A stretch of DNA of 64,000 nt from Labrys monachus. Its GTDB lineage: Bacteria > Pseudomonadota > Alphaproteobacteria > Rhizobiales > Labraceae. The translations under genes and the position numbers were made by a program. Shown in pieces: positions 28,031 to 37,260 of this stretch. The DNA is taken from positions 4,099,001-4,163,000 of the forward strand of contig NZ_JAUSVK010000001.1 in the NCBI RefSeq assembly GCF_030814655.1, written 5' to 3'. Each line of letters starts with the position of its first letter. Positions within the stretch are counted from its first letter, which is position 1. Under the pieces are notes generated by a model. That model worked only from the letters and a program-made list of their open reading frames with translations, had not been told where the DNA came from and made no database searches.

Positions 28031-29614
28031 TCAGTGCGCCGCGACAGCCCCGGCCTGGCCCTTGCGGGCGAGGAGAAGCGACAGGGCGGCGATCGCCAGC
28101 ATGACGCCGATGACGGCGAAGGTGTCGCTGAAACTCATCACGAGCGCCTGCCGCTTGACGGTGCTGCCGAGCGCGGCGATGGCCTCGCGATGCGCCAGCG
28201 CCGGATCCGAGACGCCGTGCGCCGTGAAATAGCCGGTCATCGCCGTGATCCTGTCGCGCACCTCCTGCCGGTAGAGCGTGACGGACTGGCCGATGATATT
28301 GGAATGGAACTGCTCGCGCTTGGTGATGATGGTCGCCAGCGTCGCCGTGCCGACGGCGCCGGCGAGATTGCGCAGCATGTTGAACAGGCCGGAAGCGTTG
28401 GCGGCATCCTTGGGCGCGATGTCGAGCGTCGCGATCGCCGTCAGGGGTGTGATGATCATCGCCTGCCCGATGGCGCGCACGATGTTCGGCCAGAAGAACT
28501 GGTCGCCGGAATAGTCGAGCGACATGCCGATATTCATGAAGCAACTGGCGGCGAAGAGGGCGACGCCGACGAAGCCGATATAGCGGATGTCGAACGTCTT
28601 CATCAGGCGCGGCACCAGCGGGATCAGCACGATCTGCGGCAGGCCCGTCCAGGCCAGCACCTCGCCGATCTGTTCGGCATTGTAGCCCTGCACCTGCGCC
28701 AGATATTGCGGCAGCACATAGACGGTGCCGAACAGGGCAAAGCCCACCAGCGCGTTGGCGAGGGTGCCGATGCCGAAATTGCGGCCGCGCAGCAGTCGGA
28801 GGTCGACCAGCGGCTTCTTCACCGTGAGCTCGATCCAGATGAACGCGGTGAGGAAGACCGCGGCGATGACGGCGAGGCGAACGATGAAGGCCGAGGCGAA
28901 CCAGTCGTCCTGGTTGCCCTCCTCGAGCAGCGTCTGCAGCGAGGAGAGCCCGATGGTCATGGTGGCGATGCCCGCCCAGTCGCCCTCCTTCAGGAGGCCG
29001 AGGCGCATCGGCTCGCGTTCCAGTGTCATCAGCAGCGCCACGATCATGACGAGGCTGGGCACGGTGTTGATGAAGAAGATCGCTTGCCAGCCGTAATTTT
29101 CGGTCAGATAACCGCCGATGGTCGGGCCGATGGCGGGCGCGAAGGTCACGGCCAGCGCGAACATGGCGAGACCGAGCGGCTGCTGGGGCTTGGGCAGGCG
29201 GGTGACGACCATGGTGAAGGCCATCGGGATCAGCACGCCGCCGGCGAAGCCCTGCAGGCCGCGCATGGCGATCATGGTGCCGAGGTCATGGGCGAAGGCG
29301 CACGCCATCGAGAACAGCGCGAAGAAGAAGGTGCTGCCGATGATGTAGCGGCGGAAGGACAGGACCTGGCTGAGATAGCCGGTGAGCGGGATGACCACGA
29401 TCTCGCCGATGAGATAGGAGGTCGACACCCAGGCGCCGTTGTCGACGCCGGTGCCGATGCCGCCCTCGATGTCGAGGAGGGAGGCATTGGTGATCTGGAT
29501 GTTCAGGATCGCCATGAAGGCGCCGATCATGCCGGCGAGCACGGCGATCCATGTCGCCAGGCTGGCCTTGTCGGCGGACGGTGAAGCAGCTTGGACAGAA
29601 CGGGACATCGCCAT
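28031..29614 (-). CDS. emrB: DHA2 family multidrug efflux transporter (EmrB/QacA type)
   Basis: 527 residues, about 14 membrane segments. The DHA2 motif is AIGPTIGGYLTENYGWQAIFFIN (about residues 150-170), and motif A-type DLGTMIAMRGLQGFAGG precedes it. It exports drugs or hydrophobic acids using the proton gradient, in complex with the membrane-fusion protein encoded 48 bp upstream. The pair is divergent from a TetR regulator. No outer-membrane TolC gene is adjacent, so a TolC from elsewhere would be used. Confidence 0.92.
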   Translation of the reverse strand: MAMSRSVQAASPSADKASLATWIAVLAGMIGAFMAILNIQITNASLLDIEGGIGTGVDNGAWVSTSYLIGEIVVIPLTGYLSQVLSFRRYIIGSTFFFALFSMACAFAHDLGTMIAMRGLQGFAGGVLIPMAFTMVVTRLPKPQQPLGLAMFALAVTFAPAIGPTIGGYLTENYGWQAIFFINTVPSLVMIVALLMTLEREPMRLGLLKEGDWAGIATMTIGLSSLQTLLEEGNQDDWFASAFIVRLAVIAAVFLTAFIWIELTVKKPLVDLRLLRGRNFGIGTLANALVGFALFGTVYVLPQYLAQVQGYNAEQIGEVLAWTGLPQIVLIPLVPRLMKTFDIRYIGFVGVALFAASCFMNIGMSLDYSGDQFFWPNIVRAIGQAMIITPLTAIATLDIAPKDAANASGLFNMLRNLAGAVGTATLATIITKREQFHSNIIGQSVTLYRQEVRDRITAMTGYFTAHGVSDPALAHREAIAALGSTVKRQALVMSFSDTFAVIGVMLAIAALSLLLARKGQAGAVAAH

Positions 29615-29662
29615 GCCCTCCGGAGGTTGTGATGTTCGAATGTCAGGGACGGGCCTCGATCC

Positions 29663-30856
29663 TCAGGACCGGGCCCCGGTCTCGATCGTCGGATAGACCG
29701 ACATGCCGGGCCGCAGCCCGCCGGCGAGCGGATTGCCGGCATCGAGGACGATCTTGACGGGAATGCGCTGGACGACCTTGGTGAAGTTGCCCGTCGCGTT
29801 GTCGGGCGGCAGCAGCGCGAATTCCTGCCCGCTCGCCGGCGCGATGCTGTCGACATGGCCATGGAAGGTCACGCCCGGGAACATGTCGACGTCGATGTCG
29901 GCGGCCTGGCCGGGACGGACGCCGGTCAGCTGCGTCTCCTTGTAGTTGGCGACGACATAGGCGGCCGCCAGCGGCACCACCGCCATCAGCTGCGTGCCGG
30001 CCTGCACATATTGCCCAACGCGCAGCGTGCGGTTGCCGACGACGCCGTCCACCGGCGCGACGACGTTGGTATAGGAGAGGTTCAGCTCGGCCTGGTCCTG
30101 CACCGCCTCGTCATGGGCGAGCGTCGCCTGCGCCTGCGCGAGTTGGGCCTTCAGGAGGTCGACCTGCTTGGTCGCGTTGACGAGGGAGGCCGTATCCCGC
30201 TCCACGGCGGCGCGCCCGGCAGCGATGCGGGCCGAAGCCTGCTGAGCGTTCTGCACGCTGCCGAAACCGTTCGAGGCCAGCGCCGAATAGCGCCGGTCAT
30301 CCTGCTGGGCGAAGGTCAGGTTGGCCTGGTCGACGGTGACGGTGGCCTTCGCCGCCTCGATGAGCGACTGCTGCGCATCGAGGGAGGCCTGCTTGCTGGC
30401 GATCGCCGCACGGGCTGCGGCCACATCGGCCTTGGCCTGGTCGAGGGCGACCCGGAAATCGCGGTCGTCGATACGGGCCAGCACCTGGCCGGCCTTCACC
30501 GGCTGGTTGTCGCCGACGAGGACGGCGGCGATATAGCCGGAGACCTTGGGGGCGATCGTCGTGTTGTCCGCCTGGATATAGGCGTCATCCGTGGAGATCT
30601 GGAAACGCCCGACCGTCCAGTATTGCCAGCCGAACCAGGCTGCGCCCGTTGCCGCGGCGATGCCTGCGGCGGCGAGCAGCGCCGGACGCAGCCGGCCTTT
30701 CCTCGCCGGGGGAGCGACCACGGCCGCCTCGCCGGCAAGCGCCGGCGCCTGCCGTCCCTCGCCCTTGCCGCGCAGAAGCGGCTGCTGCAGGGACGGAGCG
30801 GCCTCTGTCGCGGATATCCGCCGTTCGATCTCCAGGGAGGTTGAATGCTTTGTCAT
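29663..30856 (-). CDS. emrA: HlyD/EmrA family membrane fusion protein
   Basis: 397 residues from the ATG giving MTKHSTSL; the frame is open 19 codons further. Cytoplasmic N-terminus (about 1-55) with Gln/Pro/Gly linker, one membrane segment (about 56-74), then a lipoyl half-motif (STDDAYIQADNTTIAPKVSG), a long coiled-coil hairpin (about 130-235) and a second lipoyl half (VVAPVDGVVGNRTLRVGQYV). It links EmrB to an outer-membrane channel. The start lies near a TTGACA-16-TATTTT promoter that overlaps a palindrome, the likely TetR operator. Confidence 0.92.
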   Translation of the reverse strand: MTKHSTSLEIERRISATEAAPSLQQPLLRGKGEGRQAPALAGEAAVVAPPARKGRLRPALLAAAGIAAATGAAWFGWQYWTVGRFQISTDDAYIQADNTTIAPKVSGYIAAVLVGDNQPVKAGQVLARIDDRDFRVALDQAKADVAAARAAIASKQASLDAQQSLIEAAKATVTVDQANLTFAQQDDRRYSALASNGFGSVQNAQQASARIAAGRAAVERDTASLVNATKQVDLLKAQLAQAQATLAHDEAVQDQAELNLSYTNVVAPVDGVVGNRTLRVGQYVQAGTQLMAVVPLAAAYVVANYKETQLTGVRPGQAADIDVDMFPGVTFHGHVDSIAPASGQEFALLPPDNATGNFTKVVQRIPVKIVLDAGNPLAGGLRPGMSVYPTIETGARS

Positions 30857-30942
30857 CGTCTCGGCTCCCGGCCGCCTCGCCCGGCTCGAAGCCAAATCGG
30901 CGCATCGGCTCAATGATCTACAAAAACCAGAATTAAGGAAAC

Positions 30943-30971
30943 TTGATATTTTCTAAAATAACCGCTAGATC
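30943..30971 (+). promoter_or_regulatory. candidate promoter of the tetR gene
   Basis: TTGATA (30943-30948) and TAGATC (30966-30971) are 17 bp apart. It lies in the unusually AT-rich divergent region. The -10 is weak (four of six). Confidence 0.4.
30947..30960. promoter_or_regulatory. 14-bp palindrome, candidate TetR operator
   Basis: TATTTT-CT-AAAATA is a perfect inverted repeat. It covers the -10 of the emrA promoter and sits inside the tetR promoter, where a repressor would block both genes. Confidence 0.45.
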
Positions 30972-30982
30972 TGGACTGTCAA
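30955..30982 (-). promoter_or_regulatory. sigma-70-type promoter of emrAB
   Basis: On the minus strand TTGACA (30977-30982) and TATTTT (30955-30960) are 16 bp apart. The -35 is consensus and the -10 matches four of six. It is about 100 bp from the emrA start. Confidence 0.6.
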
Positions 30983-30996
30983 CGATAATTTGGAAA

Positions 30997-31650
30997 ATGA
31001 TTATGCGACAAATTCAGGCGGTGGCGGCGCGCCCAAGAGGGCGGCCGCAGCTGCGGTGCGACGAGGACACCCGCCACCTCCTCGTCGAAGCCGCGGCATG
31101 CGAATTCCAGAAGAGCGGCTATGCCGGAACCAGCATGGCGACGGTGGCGCAGCGGGCCGGCATCTCGACCAAGACGATGTACCGCCTCATCCCCACCAAG
31201 GCGGATCTCTTCACCGCCGTCGTCGCCGACAGGATCGGACTGTTCATGCTGGCGATCGACGACGAAACCCTGGAGGCGACCGATCTGGAGGAGGCGCTCG
31301 GGCGCATCCTCGCCGCCTATGGCAGGCTGACGCTCAGCCCCGAGACGATCGCCATCAACCGTCTCGTCATCGGGGAAAGCGACCGTTTCCCCGAGATCTC
31401 CAACGCTTTCTACGATACCGCGGTGCTGCGCACGAGCCTGGCCATGGAACGATGGCTCCGGCGCCAATGCGATCGCGGACTGATGAGGCTGGACGATCCA
31501 GCCCTCGCCGTGGGCATGCTGCGGGGCATGATGATCATGGAGCCGCAGCGCAACGTCATGCTGGGCCGCGCGCCGGCACCCTCGGGCGAGGAAATCCTCC
31601 GGCGTGCAAGGGTTTGCGCACGGTTGTTCCTGCAAGGCTGCAGGATTTGA
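30997..31650 (+). CDS. TetR/AcrR family transcriptional regulator
   Basis: About 217 residues from the ATG giving MIMRQIQ; the upstream in-frame start at 30943 lies inside the promoter. The helix-turn-helix is residues about 30-75 (ACEFQKSGYAGTSMATVAQRAGISTKTMYRLIPTKADLFTAVV). The C-terminal all-helical part binds an unknown ligand. It is divergent from emrAB, whose promoter holds a palindrome, so it is the likely local repressor. The N-terminal ARPRGRPQ is typical of basic tails in this family. Confidence 0.9.
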   Translation: MIMRQIQAVAARPRGRPQLRCDEDTRHLLVEAAACEFQKSGYAGTSMATVAQRAGISTKTMYRLIPTKADLFTAVVADRIGLFMLAIDDETLEATDLEEALGRILAAYGRLTLSPETIAINRLVIGESDRFPEISNAFYDTAVLRTSLAMERWLRRQCDRGLMRLDDPALAVGMLRGMMIMEPQRNVMLGRAPAPSGEEILRRARVCARLFLQGCRI

Positions 31651-31676
31651 AGGACCGGCATCGATCGGCCGGCCTT
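31650..31676. terminator. weak terminator hairpin between tetR and gpt
   Basis: AAGG-a-CCGGC pairs with GCCGGCCTT (nine pairs, one bulged A), followed by a short T-run. It overlaps the last base of the tetR stop and separates convergent genes. Confidence 0.4.
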
Positions 31677-31746
31677 TTGCCGCTTTGCGTTTCCAGGACG
31701 GGCGACCGGTGACGGGCTCGGCGGTTCAACCTGAAACCGCTGCGCT

Positions 31747-32247
31747 CTAGCCGTTGTTCTCCTGCGCGATCGGCGGCTGGAAGGCGAGGCCCATGTCCCA
31801 GGGGAAATAGATCCAGGTATCCTGGCTGACTTCGGTGACGAAGGTGTCCACCAGCGGCCGGCCCAGTGGCTTGGCGTAGACGGTGGCGAAATGCGCCTTC
31901 GGCAGCCGCTCGCGCACGACGCGCGCCGTCTTGCCGGTATCGACGAGATCGTCGACCACCAGGATGCCCTCGCCGCCGTTCACCGCGAGCTTGTCGTCGA
32001 CATCCTTGAGCACCATCAGGCCGCTCTGCGTCTTGTAGTCGTGGTAGCTGGCGATGCACACCGTCTCGATCAGGCGGATGCCGAGTTCCCGCGAGATGAT
32101 CGCCGCCGGCACGAGGCCGCCGCGCGTGATGCAGACGATGGCGTTGAACGGACCATTGCCCGACAGCCGCCAGGCGAGCGCCCGCGCATCGCGATGGAAC
32201 TGGTCCCAGGAAACGGGGAAGGCCTTGTCGGGCTTGGGCGAGCTCAT
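31747..32247 (-). CDS. gpt: xanthine(-guanine) phosphoribosyltransferase
   Basis: 166 residues from the ATG giving [10 protein letters not shown]; the frame is open 17 codons upstream. The PRPP-binding loop is [16 protein letters not shown] (about 97-112), and [18 protein letters not shown] is the other PRTase block. The C-terminal [11 protein letters not shown] carries the base-specificity loop. It turns xanthine, guanine or hypoxanthine plus PRPP into nucleotides (purine salvage). It lies on the same strand as the CinA-like gene 91 bp upstream. Confidence 0.92.
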   Translation of the reverse strand: MSSPKPDKAFPVSWDQFHRDARALAWRLSGNGPFNAIVCITRGGLVPAAIISRELGIRLIETVCIASYHDYKTQSGLMVLKDVDDKLAVNGGEGILVVDDLVDTGKTARVVRERLPKAHFATVYAKPLGRPLVDTFVTEVSQDTWIYFPWDMGLAFQPPIAQENNG

Positions 32248-32338
32248 GGTCCGATCCTTGTTCGCGGGCGGTCCTTCATACCCGCGAAATCGGCGCAATC
32301 AAGCCCGCACACGCCGGATAGGCCGGAGCGGCCGGATT

Positions 32339-33097
32339 CTATCGCCGGAGCCCCGTCACCATCGCCTCGATATCGGCCTTGGCCGCGGCGACCTTCGCCG
32401 CATCCTTGCCGCGGATCACCAGCTGGGTCTGGAAGCCGGCCGGGCCGAAGGAAGGATAGGAGCCGATCGACACCTCGGGATGGCCGGCGGCGATGGCGGC
32501 CAGCGGCTCGGCGATCATGCCCTCGCCGATGCCCGGCCCGGGCGACACGCTGTCGGACAGGGTCACGGAGCCGGTGCGCAGCTTCAGCGCGGCATTGTCG
32601 AGCATGCGCTGCATGATGTGCGGCACGCCCGCCATCACGACGACATTGCCGAGCATGAAGCCCGGCGCCGCCGAAACCGGGTTGTCCACGAGTTCGGCGC
32701 CCGCCGGAATGCGGGCCATGCGCAGGCGCGCCGGCGTGAGGTGCTCGGAGCCGCCGTAATGGGCCGTCATCACCGCCACCGCACGCGGGTCGACGTCGAT
32801 GGCGACGCCGAAGGCCTTGGCCACCGCATCGGCGGTGATGTCGTCATGGGTCGGGCCGATGCCGCCGGTGGTGAACACATAGTCGTACCGGCCGCGAAGC
32901 GCATCGAGCGCTTCGATGATGCGATCCTCCTCGTCCGGAACCACCCGCACTTCCTTGACGTCGATGCCGACGCCGGTGAGGAACTCGGCGATATAGCCGA
33001 TATTCTTGTCCTTGGTGCGCCCCGACAGGATCTCGTCGCCGATGACGAGGATCGCCGCCCTCACCGTGGCGGAGGAAGACTGGCCGCTGCTTTCCAT
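32339..33097 (-). CDS. CinA-like molybdopterin-binding domain protein
   Basis: 252 residues from the ATG giving MESSGQSSS. It is a single MoCF-type domain with IGDEILSGRTKDKN and FTTGGIGPTHDDIT (about 72-85), like the N-terminal domain of CinA; the C-terminal nicotinamide-nucleotide amidase domain is absent. Stand-alone proteins of this type are widespread and of uncertain role (competence/damage-inducible protein family). Despite the name there is no LexA site upstream. It lies 71 bp after mrp. Confidence 0.85.
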   Translation of the reverse strand: MESSGQSSSATVRAAILVIGDEILSGRTKDKNIGYIAEFLTGVGIDVKEVRVVPDEEDRIIEALDALRGRYDYVFTTGGIGPTHDDITADAVAKAFGVAIDVDPRAVAVMTAHYGGSEHLTPARLRMARIPAGAELVDNPVSAAPGFMLGNVVVMAGVPHIMQRMLDNAALKLRTGSVTLSDSVSPGPGIGEGMIAEPLAAIAAGHPEVSIGSYPSFGPAGFQTQLVIRGKDAAKVAAAKADIEAMVTGLRR

Positions 33098-33168
33098 CTG
33101 CTTTTTCCCAACCGATTGCTTCTTCAGTCTCGTTGCGGTTCCGCCGGCGGCGCGGCGGCCCCCCGTCC

Positions 33169-34284
33169 CTATTCGATGACGATCCGCGGCGGGGCGCGTC
33201 GATCCGGCCCGCCGCCGGACAAGGTCGCCCATACGGAGGCGGCCATCTGGCGGTAGATGCCCGCTTCGGCACTGTCGGGAAGCGTCGCGGCGACCGGCCT
33301 GCCGCTGTCGGAACGCTCGCGCACCTCCAGCGACAGCGGCAATTCGCCGAGGAAAGGCACGCCGAGCCGTTCCGCCTCGCGCCGCGCACCGCCATGGCCG
33401 AACAGATGCGAGACGTGGCCGCAGTTCGGGCAGGAGAAAGTCGACATGTTCTCGACGATGCCGAGCACCGGCACGCTCACCTTCTGGAACATCGCTACGC
33501 CGCGTCGGGCATCGATCAGCGCCAGGTCCTGCGGTGTCGAGACGATGACGGCGCCGGCCAGCGGCGTGTGCTGCGCCATGGTCAATTGCGCATCGCCGGT
33601 GCCGGGCGGCATGTCGACGACGAGGACGTCGAGCTCGCCCCAGCGCACTTCGCGCAAAAGCTGCGTGAGGGCCGACATCACCATCGGGCCTCGCCAGATC
33701 ATCGGCGTCTCCTCGTCGACGAGGAAGCCGATCGACATCACCTTCACGCCATAGGCTTCGAGCGGCTTCATGATCCGCCCCTCCACCACTTCGGGCTTTC
33801 CGCGCAGGCCGAACAGCTTGGGAATCGACGGACCGAAGATGTCGGCATCGAGCAGGCCGACGCGCAGCCCCGTCTGGGCCAGGCAGATGGCGAGGTTGCA
33901 GGCGGTGGTCGACTTGCCGACGCCGCCCTTGCCGGAGGCGACGGCGATCACCTTGTCGATGCCGGGCAGGCCGACCGGGCGCTGCTGCGCCGCCTGCGCG
34001 CGCGGCCCGGGCTCGGTGCGGCGCGCCTCGCCCGCCGGCCTGTCCGCCGTGAGGCCGACGAGGACGTTGGCGACGCCGGGCAGGCCGCGCACGGCGCTCT
34101 CGGCCGCCGCGCGTACGGGTTCCATCGCACGCGCCTCGGTCGGATCGATGGCGATGGCGAACATCACCTTGGCTCCGTCGATGCGGATCTCGGTCAGGCG
34201 GCCCGAAGCCGGCAGGGATTGGCCGCTCGCCGGCAGTTTGACGAGTTCGAGCGCGCGGCGGACATCGGCAGGCGTCAGGGACAA
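33169..34284 (-). CDS. mrp: Mrp/ApbC iron-sulfur cluster carrier
   Basis: 371 residues. The N-terminal DUF59-like domain is about 1-80. The deviant Walker A GKGGVGKST is at 118-126, and the C-terminal FSCPNCGH CxxC binds the cluster between two monomers. It receives an Fe-S cluster and delivers it to client proteins, with ATP hydrolysis. The window has several Fe-S clients, among them the CoxS protein. Divergent from the oxygenase gene. A TTGACA (34372-34377, minus strand) is a possible -35. Confidence 0.93.
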   Translation of the reverse strand: MSLTPADVRRALELVKLPASGQSLPASGRLTEIRIDGAKVMFAIAIDPTEARAMEPVRAAAESAVRGLPGVANVLVGLTADRPAGEARRTEPGPRAQAAQQRPVGLPGIDKVIAVASGKGGVGKSTTACNLAICLAQTGLRVGLLDADIFGPSIPKLFGLRGKPEVVEGRIMKPLEAYGVKVMSIGFLVDEETPMIWRGPMVMSALTQLLREVRWGELDVLVVDMPPGTGDAQLTMAQHTPLAGAVIVSTPQDLALIDARRGVAMFQKVSVPVLGIVENMSTFSCPNCGHVSHLFGHGGARREAERLGVPFLGELPLSLEVRERSDSGRPVAATLPDSAEAGIYRQMAASVWATLSGGGPDRRAPPRIVIE

Positions 34285-34675
34285 AGGCTGATCCTCGCAC
34301 AGGCATTGGCACGCCGCATGGGCGGCTCAGCCAGAATTGGGGTAGGAGAGAACACCGATCAAGCAGCCCCTTGTCAAATCGCAAGCGAGCAGGATGCCGG
34401 ATTTTCCAATGCCGCCTGTCACTCGCCCGCAGGCGCGCGGCCACCGCCTCTCTCAGCGGCAGGCCGGCGGGCCGCGAGCCCCCCGCCCGGATCCAGCTTG
34501 ACGCTGCTTGAAAAGGTCACGAAAATGACAACGGTTGAGACGGTGGGCCGGTTCCTGCCGGACTGTGGATTCGTTGAGCAGCGCCGACGGTATCATCACC
34601 GTGCGGCCCGTGGGAAAATCGACTGACATCGTCGTCGTTTCATACTATAGCCCGCCCAGTGCGTGGAGGTGTCGC
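34285..34675. other. 391-bp divergent intergenic region
   Basis: No gene is supported. It separates mrp (leftwards) from the oxygenase gene (rightwards), and should hold both promoters. TTGACA on the minus strand at 34372-34377 is the only consensus-like hexamer noted, with a poor -10 partner. Confidence 0.45.
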
Positions 34676-35305
34676 GTGAACACAAACATCATCAATCTCG
34701 ACGTCATCCGGGCAGCCGAGGTTCATACCCAGCCCTACCGATACATCGTCGGGGACGGTTTCCTGAACGAGGAGAAGATCCCCCAGTTGCGGCAGGACTT
34801 CCCCAAGATCGAAAAGCCCGGCTTCCTGACCGTCGAGGAAGTGGACCAGCGCGGAACCTTCAAGCAGCTGATCGACGAGCTCGAAAGCTCCGACATGGCC
34901 GAAGCCCTCTCGTCCAAGCTCGGCCTCGACCTCGATCCGCATCCGCGCCTGACCACGGTACGGCGCCTGTCGCAGCTCAAGGACGGCCGGATCCATACCG
35001 ACAGCGAAAGCAAGCTCGCCACCTTCCTCGTCTACATGAACGACGCCTGGAACGACGACGGCGCCGGCCGCCTGCGCGTCCTCAAAGGTCCGGACGATTT
35101 CGATTCGATGACGGCCGAGATCCCGCCGGTGATGGGAACCTGCTTCGGCTTCCGCCGCGCCGACAATTCCTGGCACGGCCACAAGCCCTTCGCCGGCGAG
35201 CGCCGCGTCGTGCAGATCACCTGGCTGAAGGACGCCGCGGAACTCGAGCGCAAGAAGAAGCGCAATACCATGGCGCAGTTCTTCAAGGGCATTTTCGGAC
35301 GGTAA
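34676..35305 (+). CDS. 2OG-Fe(II) oxygenase (prolyl 4-hydroxylase-like)
   Basis: 209 residues starting at GTG, with GGAGG seven bases before it; an ATG in another frame at 34663 does not fit. The Fe ligands are HTD (about 103-105) and a distal His in WHGHKPF (about 165), with the 2-oxoglutarate Arg in RRVVQITW (about 175). The family hydroxylates protein or small-molecule substrates with O2 and 2-oxoglutarate. The C-terminus is short, basic and Phe-rich. No neighbour hints at the substrate. Confidence 0.82.
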   Translation: MNTNIINLDVIRAAEVHTQPYRYIVGDGFLNEEKIPQLRQDFPKIEKPGFLTVEEVDQRGTFKQLIDELESSDMAEALSSKLGLDLDPHPRLTTVRRLSQLKDGRIHTDSESKLATFLVYMNDAWNDDGAGRLRVLKGPDDFDSMTAEIPPVMGTCFGFRRADNSWHGHKPFAGERRVVQITWLKDAAELERKKKRNTMAQFFKGIFGR

Positions 35306-35440
35306 CCCCGGACGGCCGGACATCCCGTTCCGATGCGGGATTTGCAGGGTCGATCGCCGATCGACCCGCTCCTTGGCGCAGGTCTTCCATTTACGAGGGC
35401 GATTCGATGATCGTCCCCTCCCCGGCGTTTCGCCTCGGGA

Positions 35441-36286
35441 TCATGTCGCGTCTGGAAGCTCGAAAGCGACGTTGCGCAGGCTGATCGTGATGCTCCTGTA
35501 GCCGTGGTCGAGCAGGAGGATGCCGACGTCCTTGTGCCATCGCCCCTCGATGTTCTCCACCAGCAGGAGCCTCGGCCACAACGATTTCGGCGCGTCGCGC
35601 AGGAAGGGCTCCATGATCAGGTCCTCGGCGCCCTCGACATCGAGCTTGGCGGCGTCGACATGGGTGAGTTCTTCCTCGCGCAGCAGGGAAAGCAGCGACT
35701 TTGCGGGCACCTTGATCATGCCGCCTGAGGATTGCTCGCTCGCGACCAGCTTCACGCTGGCCTGGCCGCGGTTCTCGCAGTTGAGGAAGAGCGTGAGCTC
35801 GCCGTCGTGATCGGCGACGGCGCAGGCAACCGCCTTGATGGTACCGAACGGGTTCTGGGCGATGTTGTAGGCGAGGCGCTCGAAGATCTGCGGCTGCGGC
35901 TCGAAGGCGATGATGCGGGCTTGCGGACCGGCGAAGGCCGCCACTGCCAGCGAATAGCCGCCGATATTGGCACCGACGTCGAGAAAGACGAAGTCGGGCC
36001 TCAGGCGCGAGCGGATGAAGTCGCGCTCGACCGGATCGAAGAATTGCGGCGTGAACAGGATCTTCTTCTCGCAGACATTGGTGAAGGGGTAGAGGCGGAA
36101 CCGCGCCCCCATCGCTTCGGTGTCGACCGGCCCGGTCAGCTGGCTCCTGGCATAGCTGCGAAGGGCATAGGCGATGCGCCGTCCCAGCCAATTGTCGGGT
36201 TGGCGCCGCGTCACTCCCATGATCCGCGCCACTGCGGCCGAAGGCGCCCGTTCGCCATAGGGGCTCTGGTCCAGTTCGTCCAACAT
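35441..36286 (-). CDS. FkbM family methyltransferase
   Basis: 281 residues from the ATG giving MLDELDQSPYG; the frame runs 24 codons upstream but those residues lie in the AT-rich promoter region. The SAM motif I is FLDVGANIGGYS (about residues 99-110), followed by AFEPQPQIFERL and KLDVEGAEDLIMEPF, all typical of FkbM. It O-methylates a sugar or polyketide-type hydroxyl. There is no glycan or polyketide cluster nearby, so the substrate is unknown. It is divergent from map. Confidence 0.85.
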   Translation of the reverse strand: MLDELDQSPYGERAPSAAVARIMGVTRRQPDNWLGRRIAYALRSYARSQLTGPVDTEAMGARFRLYPFTNVCEKKILFTPQFFDPVERDFIRSRLRPDFVFLDVGANIGGYSLAVAAFAGPQARIIAFEPQPQIFERLAYNIAQNPFGTIKAVACAVADHDGELTLFLNCENRGQASVKLVASEQSSGGMIKVPAKSLLSLLREEELTHVDAAKLDVEGAEDLIMEPFLRDAPKSLWPRLLLVENIEGRWHKDVGILLLDHGYRSITISLRNVAFELPDAT

Positions 36287-36429
36287 CAAGTCCGTCTCGC
36301 TTGCGTTCGACGCGCACGAATGAAGCCGAACAGACGCAAGCGCAAGTCCGTCATGCAAATTTCAAAATTCTCTTTCCTGTTCGCATACCCAAATGGCATA
36401 AGAATTCGGCAAACGCCCCGGAAGGTTTC

Positions 36430-37260
36430 ATGAGCTTCATCGACGCGGAACTGTCACCTCAGCGCAAGAACGGCCAGATCAAGATCCATGGCCCGGAAGC
36501 GTTCGAAGGCATGCGGGCTGCCGGACGTCTGGCGGCGCAGGCTCTCGACCTGATGGCGGATGCCGTGCGCCCGGGCGTGACCACCGAGGCGATCGACAAG
36601 CTCGCCTTCGAGTTCGCGATGGACAACAAGGCCTATCCGGCCACGCTCTATTATCGCGGCTACCCCAAATCGAGCTGCATCTCGCTCAATCACGTCGTCT
36701 GCCACGGCATCCCCAACGACAAGCCGCTGCGCGACGGCGATATCCTGAACATCGACTACACCGTCGTCCTCGACGGCTGGCACGGCGATTCCAGCCGCAT
36801 GTACACGGCGGGCGAGGTGTCGCGCCGGGCCGAGCGCCTGATCGAGGTCACCTACGAGGCGATGATGCGTGGCATCGAGGTGATCCGCCCCGGCGCCACC
36901 ACCGGCGACATCGGCCATGCGATCCAGGTCTTCGCGGAGGGCGAGCGCTGCTCGGTGGTGCGCGACTTCTGCGGCCACGGTCTCGGCCGGCTGTTCCACG
37001 ACGAGCCGAACATCCTGCATTACGGCCGCCGCGGCGAAGGAATCGTGCTCAAGCCCGGCATGTTCTTCACCGTGGAGCCGATGATCAATCTCGGCCGGCC
37101 GGACGTGAAGATTCTCAGCGACGGCTGGACGGCGGTCACCCGTGACCGGTCGCTCTCCGCCCAGTTCGAGCACTCCGTCGCCGTCACCGAAACGGGATAC
37201 GAGATCTTCACGCTGTCGCCCGGCAAGCTCGACAAGCCCCCCTATGGCGACGCCGCCTGA
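36430..37260 (+). CDS. map: type I methionine aminopeptidase
   Basis: 276 residues from the ATG giving MSFIDAEL. The two-metal site is complete: NIDYT (Asp), HGDSS (Asp), [13 protein letters not shown] (His), TVEPM (Glu) and FEHSV (Glu). His in CHGIPN is the substrate-gating residue. It removes the initiator Met from new proteins. It overlaps radC by 17 bases, so the two are co-transcribed, an arrangement common in this order. Confidence 0.96.
   Translation: MSFIDAELSPQRKNGQIKIHGPEAFEGMRAAGRLAAQALDLMADAVRPGVTTEAIDKLAFEFAMDNKAYPATLYYRGYPKSSCISLNHVVCHGIPNDKPLRDGDILNIDYTVVLDGWHGDSSRMYTAGEVSRRAERLIEVTYEAMMRGIEVIRPGATTGDIGHAIQVFAEGERCSVVRDFCGHGLGRLFHDEPNILHYGRRGEGIVLKPGMFFTVEPMINLGRPDVKILSDGWTAVTRDRSLSAQFEHSVAVTETGYEIFTLSPGKLDKPPYGDAA

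Noticed and set aside
27641-29584. A 647-codon open frame on the plus strand
   Set aside because: It lies antisense to emrB; the composition (His/Asp/Glu/Arg-rich) is typical of a shadow.
32339-33097. SOS control of the CinA-like (damage-inducible) gene
   Set aside because: No GTTC-N7-GTTC site was seen upstream; the family name alone is not evidence.
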